DNA of 64,000 nt from Cupriavidus sp. 2SB. Its GTDB lineage: Bacteria > Pseudomonadota > Gammaproteobacteria > Burkholderiales > Burkholderiaceae. This document shows positions 12,494-20,119 of this stretch, piece after piece. Location of the stretch: NCBI RefSeq assembly GCF_005503625.1, contig NZ_SCMX01000015.1, positions 41,400-105,399 of the forward strand, read 5' to 3'. The notes beneath the pieces were generated by a model. That model had not been told where the DNA came from, made no database searches, and saw only the letters and a list, made by a program, of their open reading frames with translations. Every line of letters begins with the position of its first letter. Positions within the stretch are counted from its first letter, which is position 1. The translations under genes were made by a program, and so were the position numbers.

Positions 12494-12961
12494 TCAGGCT
12501 CCTTGTTCCCGCTTCGCGATCTCGCGCTCGAGGTACCACCGGGCTTTCTTCAGGTCCTCGATTGCGTCGTGTTTCAGATCGGCGCGCCAGATGTATTTGA
12601 AGGCGTTGCCAAGGTTGAACCCCATGTGTTCGGTGACCTGAATGCACTCGATGCCGCTCGGATGGCTGGTGTAGTGCTTGGGGTGATGGACGGGGTCGTC
12701 CACCGGGTTGGCCGGTGTAGCGGCGACTTCGGCCAGCATCGGGAGCCCGGCCTCGTCGCATGGCGGTGTAGTGATGATGGAGCTCAAGCGCCTTGCCATC
12801 CGTACCTGTAGCTCATCAGATGGCGACGTCACAGGTGGGTACGTGACGCCGGCGACGGCAGGGACGTCCTTGGAGTGCAGACCGACGCTGCCACCGCACT
12901 GGGAGCACCACATGTCCTTGGCATCCCACCTCCACACCGGGTTGTCGCAATGGCAGCTCAT
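12494..12961 (-). CDS. DUF3310 domain protein
   Basis: 155 residues. N-terminal treble-clef-like cysteines (MSCHCDNPVW, MWCSQCGGS) and a C-terminal DUF3310 domain (HPKHYTSHPSGIECIQVTEH, GNAFKYIWRADLK), common in phage nucleotide/replication regions. Function unknown; the domain is sometimes called a nucleotide kinase but that is unproven. The start at 12961 overlaps the stop of the helicase gene by 4 bases (ATGA). Confidence 0.78.
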   Translation of the reverse strand: MSCHCDNPVWRWDAKDMWCSQCGGSVGLHSKDVPAVAGVTYPPVTSPSDELQVRMARRLSSIITTPPCDEAGLPMLAEVAATPANPVDDPVHHPKHYTSHPSGIECIQVTEHMGFNLGNAFKYIWRADLKHDAIEDLKKARWYLEREIAKREQGA

Positions 12962-14397
12962 TTGTACCCCTTTCGTTTCATGGCCTCGAGGAGCAGGTCC
13001 TGCACCTCGCGCTTGGTTTCGATCCGCGCCATGACCAATTCGTCGATGGTGTCGCGGGCAATCAGGTAGTGGATGAACACCGGCCGGTCGTACCCGGCCT
13101 GCATCTGGCGCGTCGGGCCGATCCGCTCGATGATCTGCAGGTGCTCCTCGAGGTTCCAGTTCAGGCTGAAAAACACCAGGATGTTGCCGCCGTCCTGCAG
13201 GCTCAGGCCGTGGCCGGCGCTGGCAGGGTGGGCAAACAGCACGGGGATCTTGCCAGCGTTCCAGTCGCGGATCGTCTGCGGGTCCTTGTCCAGGTGGCGC
13301 CCCTTGGGGAACGCCTTCTGCAGCCGCGCCAGATCCGACCGGAAGTGGTAGGCCACCAGCACCGGCATGCCGGCCGCTTCCTCGATCACGGACTCGAGCG
13401 CCTGCAGCTTGGCGTCGTGGACGTCGACCCACTGCTCGGCGTCCTCGCCCACGTAGGCCGCGCCGTTGGCCAGCTGCAGGCACTTCATCGTCTTGGCCGC
13501 CGCGTTGAACGCCTCGACCTCGTGCTCGCCGATCTGCATGAACATCTTCCGTTCCATGTCCTGGTAGAGCCCGCGCGCCTTGGTGGGCAGGTCTACCCGG
13601 ATCGGGTTCTTGATGGGCTCGCGCAGGTCGAACCAGTCGCGCGCGTCCAGCGACATGCACAGGTCCTGCATGCGGCTCTCGATCTCGGCCTGGGCGTGGT
13701 CGTACGGCTCGATGCCATACCCCTTATCCTTGCTCCTGAACCACCGCTGGCTGAACGCCTTGAACGTCCGGCCAAGCCGCGCGCCCTGGTCGAGAAACCA
13801 CGCCTGGCCCCACAGGTCCTGCAGCCCGTTGGGCGAGGGGGTGCCCGTCAGTTCGATAAAGCGATGGGCGTGGGTGAACGCCACGCGGGCCAGCACGCGG
13901 GACCGCTGGGCGCCAGCCCCGCGCACGAACTCCGTGCCCGTCTTGCTGGTCTGCTGGCTACCGCGCCAGCCCTTGAGCTTGGTGGACTCGTCGCTCACGA
14001 TCCGGCGGAACGGCCACGGCATGCGTTCGCGCTTGAGCGTTTCCTCGAGCCAGGGCAGGTTCTCGTAGTTGATCGTGAAGATGCTGGCCGACTGCAGGTA
14101 GGCGCGGGCCAGCGCCCGGGCGCGTGCCTTGGCGTCGCCGATGATGGGCACCACGTCGACGTTGCGCAGGTGCGCCCACTTCCTCGCCTCGTCCGGCCAA
14201 GTGGACTGGGCCACGCGCAGCGGCGCGCAGACCAACGTCGGGCCGGGCTCGACGAGCTCGAGGATATCCAGGGCGTTGAGCGTGGACACCGTCTTGCCCA
14301 TGCCCATGCCCGCCCAGACGCCGCAACGCTGCGTATCGAGAATGTGATTCTCGATCAGCTTACCGTAGGGGCGGGCGGTGAAGTGCTGGCGGGTCAT
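12958..14397 (-). CDS. SNF2/DEAD-like superfamily 2 helicase
   Basis: 479 residues. Walker A with Lys35 (GMGMGKT), motif Ia (PTLVCAPLRVAQSTWPDEAR), a DEST Walker B/motif II, motif III ELTGTPSPNGLQDLWGQAWF, and C-terminal motifs V–VI (HPASAGHGLSLQDGGN, QIIERIGPTRQ). The layout is that of phage SNF2-type ATPases acting in replication or recombination. The SAT-like region and QxxxRxGR-like motif are slightly degenerate (IERIGPTRQ). ATGA overlaps on both sides indicate translational coupling within the early operon. Confidence 0.85.
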   Translation of the reverse strand: MTRQHFTARPYGKLIENHILDTQRCGVWAGMGMGKTVSTLNALDILELVEPGPTLVCAPLRVAQSTWPDEARKWAHLRNVDVVPIIGDAKARARALARAYLQSASIFTINYENLPWLEETLKRERMPWPFRRIVSDESTKLKGWRGSQQTSKTGTEFVRGAGAQRSRVLARVAFTHAHRFIELTGTPSPNGLQDLWGQAWFLDQGARLGRTFKAFSQRWFRSKDKGYGIEPYDHAQAEIESRMQDLCMSLDARDWFDLREPIKNPIRVDLPTKARGLYQDMERKMFMQIGEHEVEAFNAAAKTMKCLQLANGAAYVGEDAEQWVDVHDAKLQALESVIEEAAGMPVLVAYHFRSDLARLQKAFPKGRHLDKDPQTIRDWNAGKIPVLFAHPASAGHGLSLQDGGNILVFFSLNWNLEEHLQIIERIGPTRQMQAGYDRPVFIHYLIARDTIDELVMARIETKREVQDLLLEAMKRKGYK

Positions 14398-14711
14398 TGG
14401 TGCGCGATCCTGTCCAGCAGCGCCTCGGTTTCCCGTTGCGCCTCGATCTCGATGGAGGCATCCACCAGATCGATATCGTCGGGCGCAGCTGTGCGGAAGA
14501 CCGTGACGCCGAGGGAGCGCTCGAGGTGTTCGTTCAGGTAATGCCACGCGGCGATAGTGATGTCGGTGTGGTATTTCTGGAACGCGTCCTCGCCCGGGGC
14601 GAGCGGGCGGCCGCGCAGGTCGAATGCCCAGCCCGTGATCGTGACGTGATCCGCATCCGCAAACACGAACGACCCCGGCTTGGCGACGAAGACAGGCGGG
14701 TATTCGTGCAT
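14394..14711 (-). CDS. hypothetical phage protein
   Basis: 105 residues, not recognised. Begins MHEYPPVFVAKPGSFVFADA and continues with a possible beta-rich N-terminal half (TITGWAFDLRGRPLAPGE) and a helical C-terminal half (IEIEAQRETEALLDRIAHQ). The ATG at 14711 overlaps the TGA of the upstream zinc-knuckle ORF (TGATG), which supports this start over a TTG at 14747. The stop overlaps the helicase start (ATGA). Confidence 0.65.
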   Translation of the reverse strand: MHEYPPVFVAKPGSFVFADADHVTITGWAFDLRGRPLAPGEDAFQKYHTDITIAAWHYLNEHLERSLGVTVFRTAAPDDIDLVDASIEIEAQRETEALLDRIAHQ

Positions 14712-14803
14712 CACCCGCGCCCCGCCAGACGAACGCCCCACGGGCAATGCGAGGCGCGATGGTTCGCGCCGCCACAGATGGTGCAGTAGAGGGGATGGTT
14801 CAT
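14711..14803 (-). CDS. 30-residue zinc-knuckle microprotein
   Basis: Begins MNHPLYCTICGGANHRASHC and ends after PWGVRLAGRG. It carries a CCHC zinc knuckle, C-x2-C-x4-H-x4-C, typical of nucleic-acid-binding knuckles. It starts on the stop of the upstream small gene (ATGA) and ends on the start of the next (TGATG), so it is embedded in a chain of coupled genes. A role as ssDNA/RNA-binding accessory is inference. Confidence 0.65.
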   Translation of the reverse strand: MNHPLYCTICGGANHRASHCPWGVRLAGRG

Positions 14804-14916
14804 CGCTGGTCCTCCTCGTCGATGATCCGTTCGAATCGTTTCTGTGCGGCGACCGCCCCGACCACGATGGCGGCCAGGCCGAGCAGGAACGCCACGGCGA
14901 ACAGGGCTTGGGTCAC
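14800..14916 (-). CDS. small single-span membrane protein
   Basis: 38 residues from a GTG start with AGGAG 8 bases upstream. One hydrophobic helix (ALFAVAFLLGLAAIVVGAVA) and a charged C-terminus (QKRFERIIDEEDQR). It overlaps the VRR-NUC gene and the zinc-knuckle gene by 4 bases each. Function unknown. Confidence 0.6.
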   Translation of the reverse strand: MTQALFAVAFLLGLAAIVVGAVAAQKRFERIIDEEDQR

Positions 14917-15191
14917 GGTTGTGCTCCTGCGATGAAAGTCTCGACACCCTCGATGCTGTCGAGGACGAGAACGGGGAAGCCCAGCGCCCACAGGCGGGCG
15001 TGCTCCCGCGCCTGGGCTTCCGTGGGGGTCTGGCCGGTGGCCTTGCACTCGATAAACGTGGTGCGACCACCGGGCAGCAGCACGAGTCGATCGGGCACCG
15101 ACCGGCGCTGCGGGCTGGTGAACTTGTAGGCCGTGCCGCCAATTTCCTTCACGCGCTTGACCAGATGGGCCTCGATCTTCGACTCGAGCAT
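14913..15191 (-). CDS. VRR-NUC domain nuclease
   Basis: 92 residues: a stand-alone virus-type replication-repair nuclease. The PD-(D/E)xK-type core is visible as Asp34 (RSVPDRLVLLPGG) and Glu48-x-Lys50 (TTFIECKATG), followed by the QAREHARLWALGFPVLVLDS helix/strand. Stand-alone VRR-NUC proteins are structure-specific endonucleases (Holliday-junction or flap). AAGGAG 6 bases before the ATG at 15191 fixes the start. It is part of the leftward operon with the helicase. Confidence 0.88.
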   Translation of the reverse strand: MLESKIEAHLVKRVKEIGGTAYKFTSPQRRSVPDRLVLLPGGRTTFIECKATGQTPTEAQAREHARLWALGFPVLVLDSIEGVETFIAGAQP

Positions 15192-15201
15192 GGCCGGCTC
15201 C

Positions 15202-15456
15202 TTAGCGGTGACGGCGCAGGGCGCGCTGCTGGCGGCGCACGGCGTCAAACGCCTTGCGCGCGCCGGTGGTGCCTTCGGCTTCGGTGGCGCGCGCCGCGAG
15301 GGCGCAGACCAGCTTGACCGCCTGTTCTGCCCGCGCTGCCTCGGGCAACTTCTGGATGTCCGCCGCGGCGGCCACAACGCAATGCAAGTCTTCGACCTGA
15401 TCCACTGCCTTTCCCAGCGTGCTGAGTACGTCAGCTGACAACCCCTCGATATTCAT
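15202..15456 (-). CDS. hypothetical early phage protein
   Basis: 84 residues, Ala-rich and probably all-helical (LSADVLSTLGKAVDQVEDLH; LVCALAARATEAEG) with a basic C-terminal end (RRQQRALRRHR). The start at 15456 has AAAGGAGG upstream; a longer frame reaching 15564 would run through the promoter. It is the first gene after the repressor-controlled promoter at 15486–15515. Function unknown. Confidence 0.65.
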   Translation of the reverse strand: MNIEGLSADVLSTLGKAVDQVEDLHCVVAAAADIQKLPEAARAEQAVKLVCALAARATEAEGTTGARKAFDAVRRQQRALRRHR

Positions 15457-15485
15457 TTCCCTGTACCTCCTTTGGTGTGCGAGTG

Positions 15486-15515
15486 ACTTTAGCAAAAGCG
15501 CAAATGTGGCGTCAA
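15486..15515 (-). promoter_or_regulatory. leftward early promoter overlapped by repressor half-sites
   Basis: Read on the minus strand: TTGACG (15510–15515), 18 bases, TAAAGT (15486–15491). A TTAGC-AAAA-GC site (15489–15499) overlaps the -10 and another TTAGC (15522–15526) lies just upstream of the -35. The same layout is seen at 22601–22630, which suggests both are controlled by the same repressor. Confidence 0.7.
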
Positions 15516-15600
15516 CAGGTATTAGCATTTCTATCTTTTTGCCGTCCCTCGACAAATGACGCATTGCACACTATATGACCTCACATCACATCGTATGCGA

Positions 15601-15797
15601 CGCTTTGATTACGTATTACGGAAATCAAAGCGCACAAAGCCGCTATAAAGCGATTGCTACAACACGAACCAGCGCCAGCCATCCATTTTGAGTGCACTCA
15701 ATGAGTGGTTAGCAACGATATCTTCGATGTGTTTAGCAACCACTGTTCCGATATCGGACCCAGTCAATCCGATATCGGGCTATTCCTTCCGATATCG
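15601..15797. other. palindrome-rich region at the 3' end of the polymerase gene
   Basis: Most of the 323-base gap 15457–15779. Contains the inverted repeat CGCTTTGATT/AATCAAAGCG (15601–15632), a perfect 14-base palindrome TTGAGTGCACTCAA (15688–15701), two TTAGCAAC sites (15709–15716, 15733–15740), and three copies of the palindrome CCGATATCGG (15749–15758, 15769–15778 without flanks identical, 15788–15797, the last inside the polymerase gene). No gene is evident. Replication origin, operator array or termination region are all possible. Confidence 0.55.
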
Positions 15798-17969
15798 GTA
15801 CGATTCAAAGCCGGCCGCCGCCAGCGGCAGGCCCTGCGCCCACACGGGGTTGGTGCTCATGAGCTGCGCCAGGTGCTCGGCGTTGTATTCCGGCGAGTCC
15901 GGCGCCTCGGTAATGTCTTCGTCGTGGACGGTCAGCACGATTTCGTACCCCGACCGCTCGATGGTGGGCATGCTCGAGCCCAGCACGTCGCGCGACGCGG
16001 CCTGGGTCACGTTCTCGACCAGCTTCCCGCCGTAGGACTTGATCCGGCTCCACTTCCGGCTGTACTGGTTGACGCCCATGTACGAGAACTGGCCCTTGTC
16101 GTCGACCTGCGGCGCCGGGTAGCACAGATATCGGCCGGACGGTAGGCGGATGCGCAACCACGCACCGTCGCGGCGCACCTTGAGACGCCGGCAGGTGAAG
16201 GTCTTTCCCGGGTACCGGGTCGCGTCGACCACTGCCGTGCCGAGGTCTTTCCAGAATCCGGCGACCTCAGGGTGGGCGTAGCGCCAGCTGCGCTTGAACG
16301 ACTCGCACACCAGCCAGGCGCGTTCGGACAGGCCGAACGTGCTACGACGCTTCTTGAGCGTCCACTCGTACATGCCCCGGGCCTCGTCCATGATCTCGGC
16401 CGGAATCGAGTCGAACGCCTTCTCGGCCATCTCCTCGAGGTCGATGTTGTACGCCGCGGCGAACGTCAGGAACGCCCCGACACCACCCTCGTAGCCGAGC
16501 GCCAGTTCCATCACCTTGCCGATCTGGCGCATGAACTTGTCGACATCCTCGGGCGCCACGCCGAACGCTTTGGCGTAGGCCAGCACATAGAGGTCGTGTC
16601 CCTTGCGGATCTCCTTGCCCTTGGCGTCGGTACCGATGATGGTGTCGTAGTCGCGGAACGCCTGCAGCTTCCACTCCTCGCCGGCCAGCCAGGCCAGCAT
16701 GCGGCCCTCGATGTTCGACAAGTCGGCCACCACCAGCTTCTTGCCGGGCGGGGCCACGATGCACCCCCGGATGGCCGCGCTGGTCAGTTCCATCACGTTG
16801 TCCGCGATCAGGTCGGCCACGCCCAGTTTGAGCGCGTCGATACCCTGGTCGATCGCTTCCTGTAGTGCCTCGTCGCGCAGAGAGCCGATAGCGGGGCGGG
16901 GCAGGTTCTGCGGCTGGAACAGCCGGCCGGCCCAGCGCCCGGTGCGCGCGGCGCCGCAAAACTGCAGCGTGCCACGCAGCCGGCCGTCGCTGCTGGCGCC
17001 GCGCAGCAGGGTCTTGTACTTGCTGGTGCTGGTGGTGCTGGCCTGCAGGCGGATCGCCAGCAGTTCGCGCAGCGCCCACGGCAGGTTGGCGTCGTCGACA
17101 CGCCGCTCGAGCGTGGACTTCTGCATGTCGGGCAGGTCGACGCCGAACTCGGCCAGCAGGTAGGCCAGCAGCTTGTCGCGCTTGCGGGCCGATTCGACCT
17201 CGCCGTCGGTCAGCTGCTGCGTCCGGTGGGCGAGATCCACCTGGGCGCGGTCCACCGCCGCCACCGCGGCCTCGGCGAGATCCAGGTCCATGGCCACGCC
17301 GCGCATGTTGATGGTCTGGTCCAGGTGCCACAGCGTCAGCTCGTCGCCCGCGTAGTTCCACATGGGCATCTTCTTGGACGCGGCACGCATCGACGTGATG
17401 TCCTTGCCGGCGTAGACGATGAACTCGTGCCACTCGGCCGGGTGCGTCTCCCGCGTGGCGCGGCCGCGTTTCAGGTTCTTGGCCGGCGGCTTGCAGAACA
17501 GCTGGATGAGTTCCTTGCCGCGCTTGTCCTTGGCGTCGGCCGCATCCACGGTCATCACTTCGCACAGCGCTGCCAGCGAGCCGGGCAGGGAATGGCAGTA
17601 CGCCTGCACCATGGTGTCGCGGCGGCGGTTCTGCGGGACCATGCGCGCGAGCCAGGGCAGGGCGTGCGACGTCACCACCCAGTCGAACATGCCGGTGTTG
17701 TGGCCCCACCAGTGCACGTCCGGGTCGTCCGCTGCCTCGAGCACGGCCAGCGGCACGGCTTCGGGTTCCAGCGTCTCGACCAGCTCGGCGTCGTCGCCTA
17801 CCAGGCGCCACACCTCGTTGGCCGTGCGGTCCCACACGAACACGTCACCATCCTCGAGCGCGTACGCGAACAGCATCACCTCGGCCGACTCGGCGTAGAT
17901 GTGCGTGCCGTGTTTGAGCGGTACCGGGCTGTAGGTTTCCTTGTCCCACCAGAAACGAGGGTTGGTCAC
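15780..17969 (-). CDS. phage family A (Pol I/T7-type) DNA polymerase
   Basis: About 729 residues from the GTG at 17969. An N-terminal 3'-5' exonuclease-like region begins THIYAESAEVMLFAYALEDG and includes HNTGMFDWVV. In the polymerase domain, RWAGRLFQPQNLPRP precedes motif A with Asp416 (VVADLSNIEGRMLAWLAG), motif B lies near FMRQIGKVMELALGYEGGVG, and motif C has His682-Asp683-Glu684 (LTVHDEDITEAPDS). The shape is that of the DUF/“DNA polymerase I” of temperate BPP-1-like and other podoviruses. The start is preceded by GGAG and overlaps the TGA of the DUF1643 gene (GTGA), so it is translationally coupled. Confidence 0.92.
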   Translation of the reverse strand: MTNPRFWWDKETYSPVPLKHGTHIYAESAEVMLFAYALEDGDVFVWDRTANEVWRLVGDDAELVETLEPEAVPLAVLEAADDPDVHWWGHNTGMFDWVVTSHALPWLARMVPQNRRRDTMVQAYCHSLPGSLAALCEVMTVDAADAKDKRGKELIQLFCKPPAKNLKRGRATRETHPAEWHEFIVYAGKDITSMRAASKKMPMWNYAGDELTLWHLDQTINMRGVAMDLDLAEAAVAAVDRAQVDLAHRTQQLTDGEVESARKRDKLLAYLLAEFGVDLPDMQKSTLERRVDDANLPWALRELLAIRLQASTTSTSKYKTLLRGASSDGRLRGTLQFCGAARTGRWAGRLFQPQNLPRPAIGSLRDEALQEAIDQGIDALKLGVADLIADNVMELTSAAIRGCIVAPPGKKLVVADLSNIEGRMLAWLAGEEWKLQAFRDYDTIIGTDAKGKEIRKGHDLYVLAYAKAFGVAPEDVDKFMRQIGKVMELALGYEGGVGAFLTFAAAYNIDLEEMAEKAFDSIPAEIMDEARGMYEWTLKKRRSTFGLSERAWLVCESFKRSWRYAHPEVAGFWKDLGTAVVDATRYPGKTFTCRRLKVRRDGAWLRIRLPSGRYLCYPAPQVDDKGQFSYMGVNQYSRKWSRIKSYGGKLVENVTQAASRDVLGSSMPTIERSGYEIVLTVHDEDITEAPDSPEYNAEHLAQLMSTNPVWAQGLPLAAAGFESYRYRKE

Positions 17970-18475
17970 CAGGTCATCTCCACAGGGTCGCAAGAATAGG
18001 GGAGCATCAGCGGGTGCGCTGGTTCGCCACCGGCGTTGATGCGCAATGCTTGGCAAAACGCGGTGGCCTGAAAGCGCAGGAGGTCGAGCACGTCGGCGGC
18101 GCGAGGGGACCGGCGAGCGTTGGCGCCCCACGCGCAGATCACACTGCTGTTGGATTCGCTGGCGGTACGAGCAGCGGACAGGATGGTGGCGTCGTTGAGG
18201 GGTCCGATCGGGTCCTCGACGCGGGCCAGTTCCCGCGGATCGGTGGCACGCCAAGCGAACAAGTTCACCACGTCAATGCCGCCATATCCCAATCGCTTGG
18301 CGAAGCCGATGCACTTCCGAATGGTCGGATCGTCGGCGGCCGCATCTGCGGTGCTCGGGTTGAGCATCACCCAGCAGAGCGCGGGCTTTTCGTAGTCCCA
18401 GCGGCGCCACAACCGATAGCGGTACCGCTGGCAGTCGGACAGGATCGCGCCGCTGCCGTCGTCGAAATGGATCAT
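17966..18475 (-). CDS. DUF1643 domain protein
   Basis: 169 residues: YRYRLWRRWD, the family signature CWVMLNPSTADAAADDPTIR, GGIDVVNLFAWRATDPREL and a late AWGANA motif. DUF1643 proteins are common in phages and plasmids; function unknown, with a possible nucleotide or DNA-modification role suggested by context only. The start overlaps the HNH gene stop (ATGA) and the stop overlaps the polymerase start (GTGA). Confidence 0.85.
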   Translation of the reverse strand: MIHFDDGSGAILSDCQRYRYRLWRRWDYEKPALCWVMLNPSTADAAADDPTIRKCIGFAKRLGYGGIDVVNLFAWRATDPRELARVEDPIGPLNDATILSAARTASESNSSVICAWGANARRSPRAADVLDLLRFQATAFCQALRINAGGEPAHPLMLPYSCDPVEMTW

Positions 18476-18840
18476 GGTTCTTTCCTGAACGGGGTGAAGT
18501 GACGACCTTCCTTGACGCACTGGCGCACGTTGGATTTCTGCGTGCCGCCGGCGAGGTGCGCGGGGTTCACGCACACGGGGTTGTTGCAAAGATGCTTTGC
18601 GACCGATCTGGACGACAGGCGGCGCTGCTTGAACTCGATCAGCGAAATGCGGTGGGCGAGGGCGTTGCGGACCTTGCCCTTGCGGGGGCCGCTTTTCCAG
18701 CGCAGGCTGATCACCGGGTAGCCGGAGGAGTTGCGCTTGCCCATCCAGAGCCAGCACGGCGTGTCTTCGTAGAACGAGTCCACCGCCATCACGCTGTTGG
18801 CGACGATGCGGTGGCACAGATCGGGGTATTTGAAGGGCAT
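18472..18840 (-). CDS. HNH endonuclease
   Basis: 122 residues. A beta-rich substrate part (CWLWMGKRNSSGYPVISLR) and the HNH core with zinc-binding cysteines (HLCNNPVCVNPAHLAGGT). This is the free-standing HNH_3 type often found as homing-like endonucleases in phages. It sits between a 345-base gap and DUF1643 and overlaps the latter by 4 bases. Confidence 0.88.
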   Translation of the reverse strand: MPFKYPDLCHRIVANSVMAVDSFYEDTPCWLWMGKRNSSGYPVISLRWKSGPRKGKVRNALAHRISLIEFKQRRLSSRSVAKHLCNNPVCVNPAHLAGGTQKSNVRQCVKEGRHFTPFRKEP

Positions 18841-19144
18841 GACAGTGCGCTCGGTGAAAGGCCAATTGCCGGGATTCCCGTGTCTTGAAGTCGCCGACGT
18901 CCCACGGTTTGTGCATGCACCAGGTGTGATTCACCTGCGAGGGCACCACGGTGCTAGCAATCCCGGCCGTATTTCCGCGCGGCCAATCGCAGATGGAAGA
19001 CGGACGTCCCCTCTTTTGGGTGGGGGTGGGCGCTATCAGGGAGGCTATGGGATCTAGTTACTGCACTGCGCCTAGCTTGCGGCAGGCGTCTGACGTGGCT
19101 CGCTATCTCGATACTGGCCTGTGACGGGAGCGACCACCCCCACC
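18841..19144. other. gene-free region with three neighbouring palindromes
   Basis: No convincing gene. Near the HNH start lie GTGCATGCAC (18911–18920), CAGGTG-TGATT-CACCTG (18921–18937) and GCACCACGGTGC (18943–18954), then GCTAGC. These may be an operator or structured leader for the HNH–DUF1643–polymerase transcript. No clear -35/-10 pair was found. Confidence 0.45.
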
Positions 19145-19171
19145 AAAAAGGCCCGGCGCCTTGGCGCCGAG
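19145..19171 (-). terminator. terminator of the leftward early operon
   Basis: On the minus strand a CGGCGCC/GGCGCCG hairpin is followed by CTTTTT, directly after the DUF2815 gene. It separates the 22555–19186 operon from the HNH–polymerase genes. Confidence 0.8.
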
Positions 19172-19185
19172 CAAACGGGGGTCAT

Positions 19186-19749
19186 TCAGGCGAAGTCCTC
19201 GGCTTCCTCGACGCCGGTGCCCAGGTCTTCGAACTCGCTGCCGTCGCTGCGGCTGGCGCCGCCGAAGCTGTCACCGTCGCGGAAGAACTGCACGCCGATC
19301 AGGCCCGAGCGGATGCCGGTGTTCTGGCCGTCCTGGGCGTAGATGTCGACGCTGGCATTGACGTAGCAGCCGGCGTACGGCTTGCCGCTGCCCTCGGCCA
19401 GCGGGGCCTTGTTGCTGTCGAGCACGAGCACCGGGCCGTCGGCGTCCTTGCGGTGGCTGGCCAGGTACATCATTCCCGGGAAGCCGTCATAGTCGGCCTT
19501 CGTGTTGCCGTCCATGTACGCGCACTTGTTGCTGTTGCCGCGCACACCGGCCAGCACCGAGGCGGCCTTCTTGCCGAACTTGTCGGCGGCCACCTTCTCG
19601 ATCGCGGCCTCGATCAGCTTGTGGTTTTCGCTGCCCGGCTCGACGAGGAACGTGGCGCTGCGACGGAACGGGCCAGCGCCCTGGTATTGCTTGGGGGTCC
19701 ACAGGGCGTCGATGAAGGCGATGCGGACGTTCTTGAGGATGACTTTCAT
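19186..19749 (-). CDS. DUF2815 protein, probable phage ssDNA-binding protein
   Basis: 187 residues. Begins MKVILKNVRIAFIDALWTPK, has the conserved FRRSATFLVEPGS, a central GYVNAS-like strand region (AGCYVNASVDIYAQDGQNTG), GVQFFRDGDSFGG, and a highly acidic C-terminal tail (DGSEFEDLGTGVEEAEDF). The OB-fold-like body plus acidic tail is the pattern of T7 gp2.5-type ssDNA-binding proteins; DUF2815 is annotated that way. Encoded with a Cas4-like nuclease and near the polymerase. Confidence 0.8.
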   Translation of the reverse strand: MKVILKNVRIAFIDALWTPKQYQGAGPFRRSATFLVEPGSENHKLIEAAIEKVAADKFGKKAASVLAGVRGNSNKCAYMDGNTKADYDGFPGMMYLASHRKDADGPVLVLDSNKAPLAEGSGKPYAGCYVNASVDIYAQDGQNTGIRSGLIGVQFFRDGDSFGGASRSDGSEFEDLGTGVEEAEDFA

Positions 19750-19940
19750 TGCTGTTGCTCCTGACGGAAATATTCGGGGTACTGCGTTTTCACGCGCTTG
19801 ATCGCGGCATCGATCGCCACCTGTCGGGCGAACGAATCCTTGGGGTGAGACTTCGCAGCCGCCGCGAGCGCTGCGCTGGCCTCCGCTGGCAGGGTCGTAA
19901 GAGCGATGACCTTGCGCGGCTCGACGACGGCTGATTTCAC
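19746..19940 (-). CDS. small hypothetical early protein
   Basis: 64 residues, helical (ASAALAAAAKSHPKDSFARQ; AAIKRVKTQYPEYFRQEQQQ). Overlaps the DUF2815 start by 4 bases and the upstream small membrane gene by 4 bases. Function unknown. Confidence 0.6.
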   Translation of the reverse strand: MKSAVVEPRKVIALTTLPAEASAALAAAAKSHPKDSFARQVAIDAAIKRVKTQYPEYFRQEQQQ

Positions 19941-20119
19941 GGTTTCTCCTTGAGGGCGGCGCCGAGGCCGACGCCCAGTACGGCGGGCACGGTCACCAAG
20001 GCGAGGATGGCGACGGGCATCCAGCCCGGCTTGCCGTCGGCGTTGGAAACCGCCAGGGCAAGCGCGAACCAGAAGCCGCTGTTGACGGCGATGAGTGCCG
20101 CATAGACGATGGCTTTCAC
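19937..20119 (-). CDS. small two-span membrane protein
   Basis: 60 residues from a GTG start that overlaps the TGA of the DUF2800 gene (GTGA). Two hydrophobic helices (IVYAALIAVNSGFWFALALA and MPVAILALVTVPAVLGVGLG) and a short charged tail. A superinfection-exclusion or membrane-anchoring role is possible but not shown. Confidence 0.6.
   Translation of the reverse strand: MKAIVYAALIAVNSGFWFALALAVSNADGKPGWMPVAILALVTVPAVLGVGLGAALKEKP

Noticed and set aside
17966..18949. Extended 327-codon version of the DUF1643 gene
   Set aside because: The extension overlaps the HNH gene in another frame and has no DUF1643-like sequence; the ATG at 18475 is coupled to the HNH stop.
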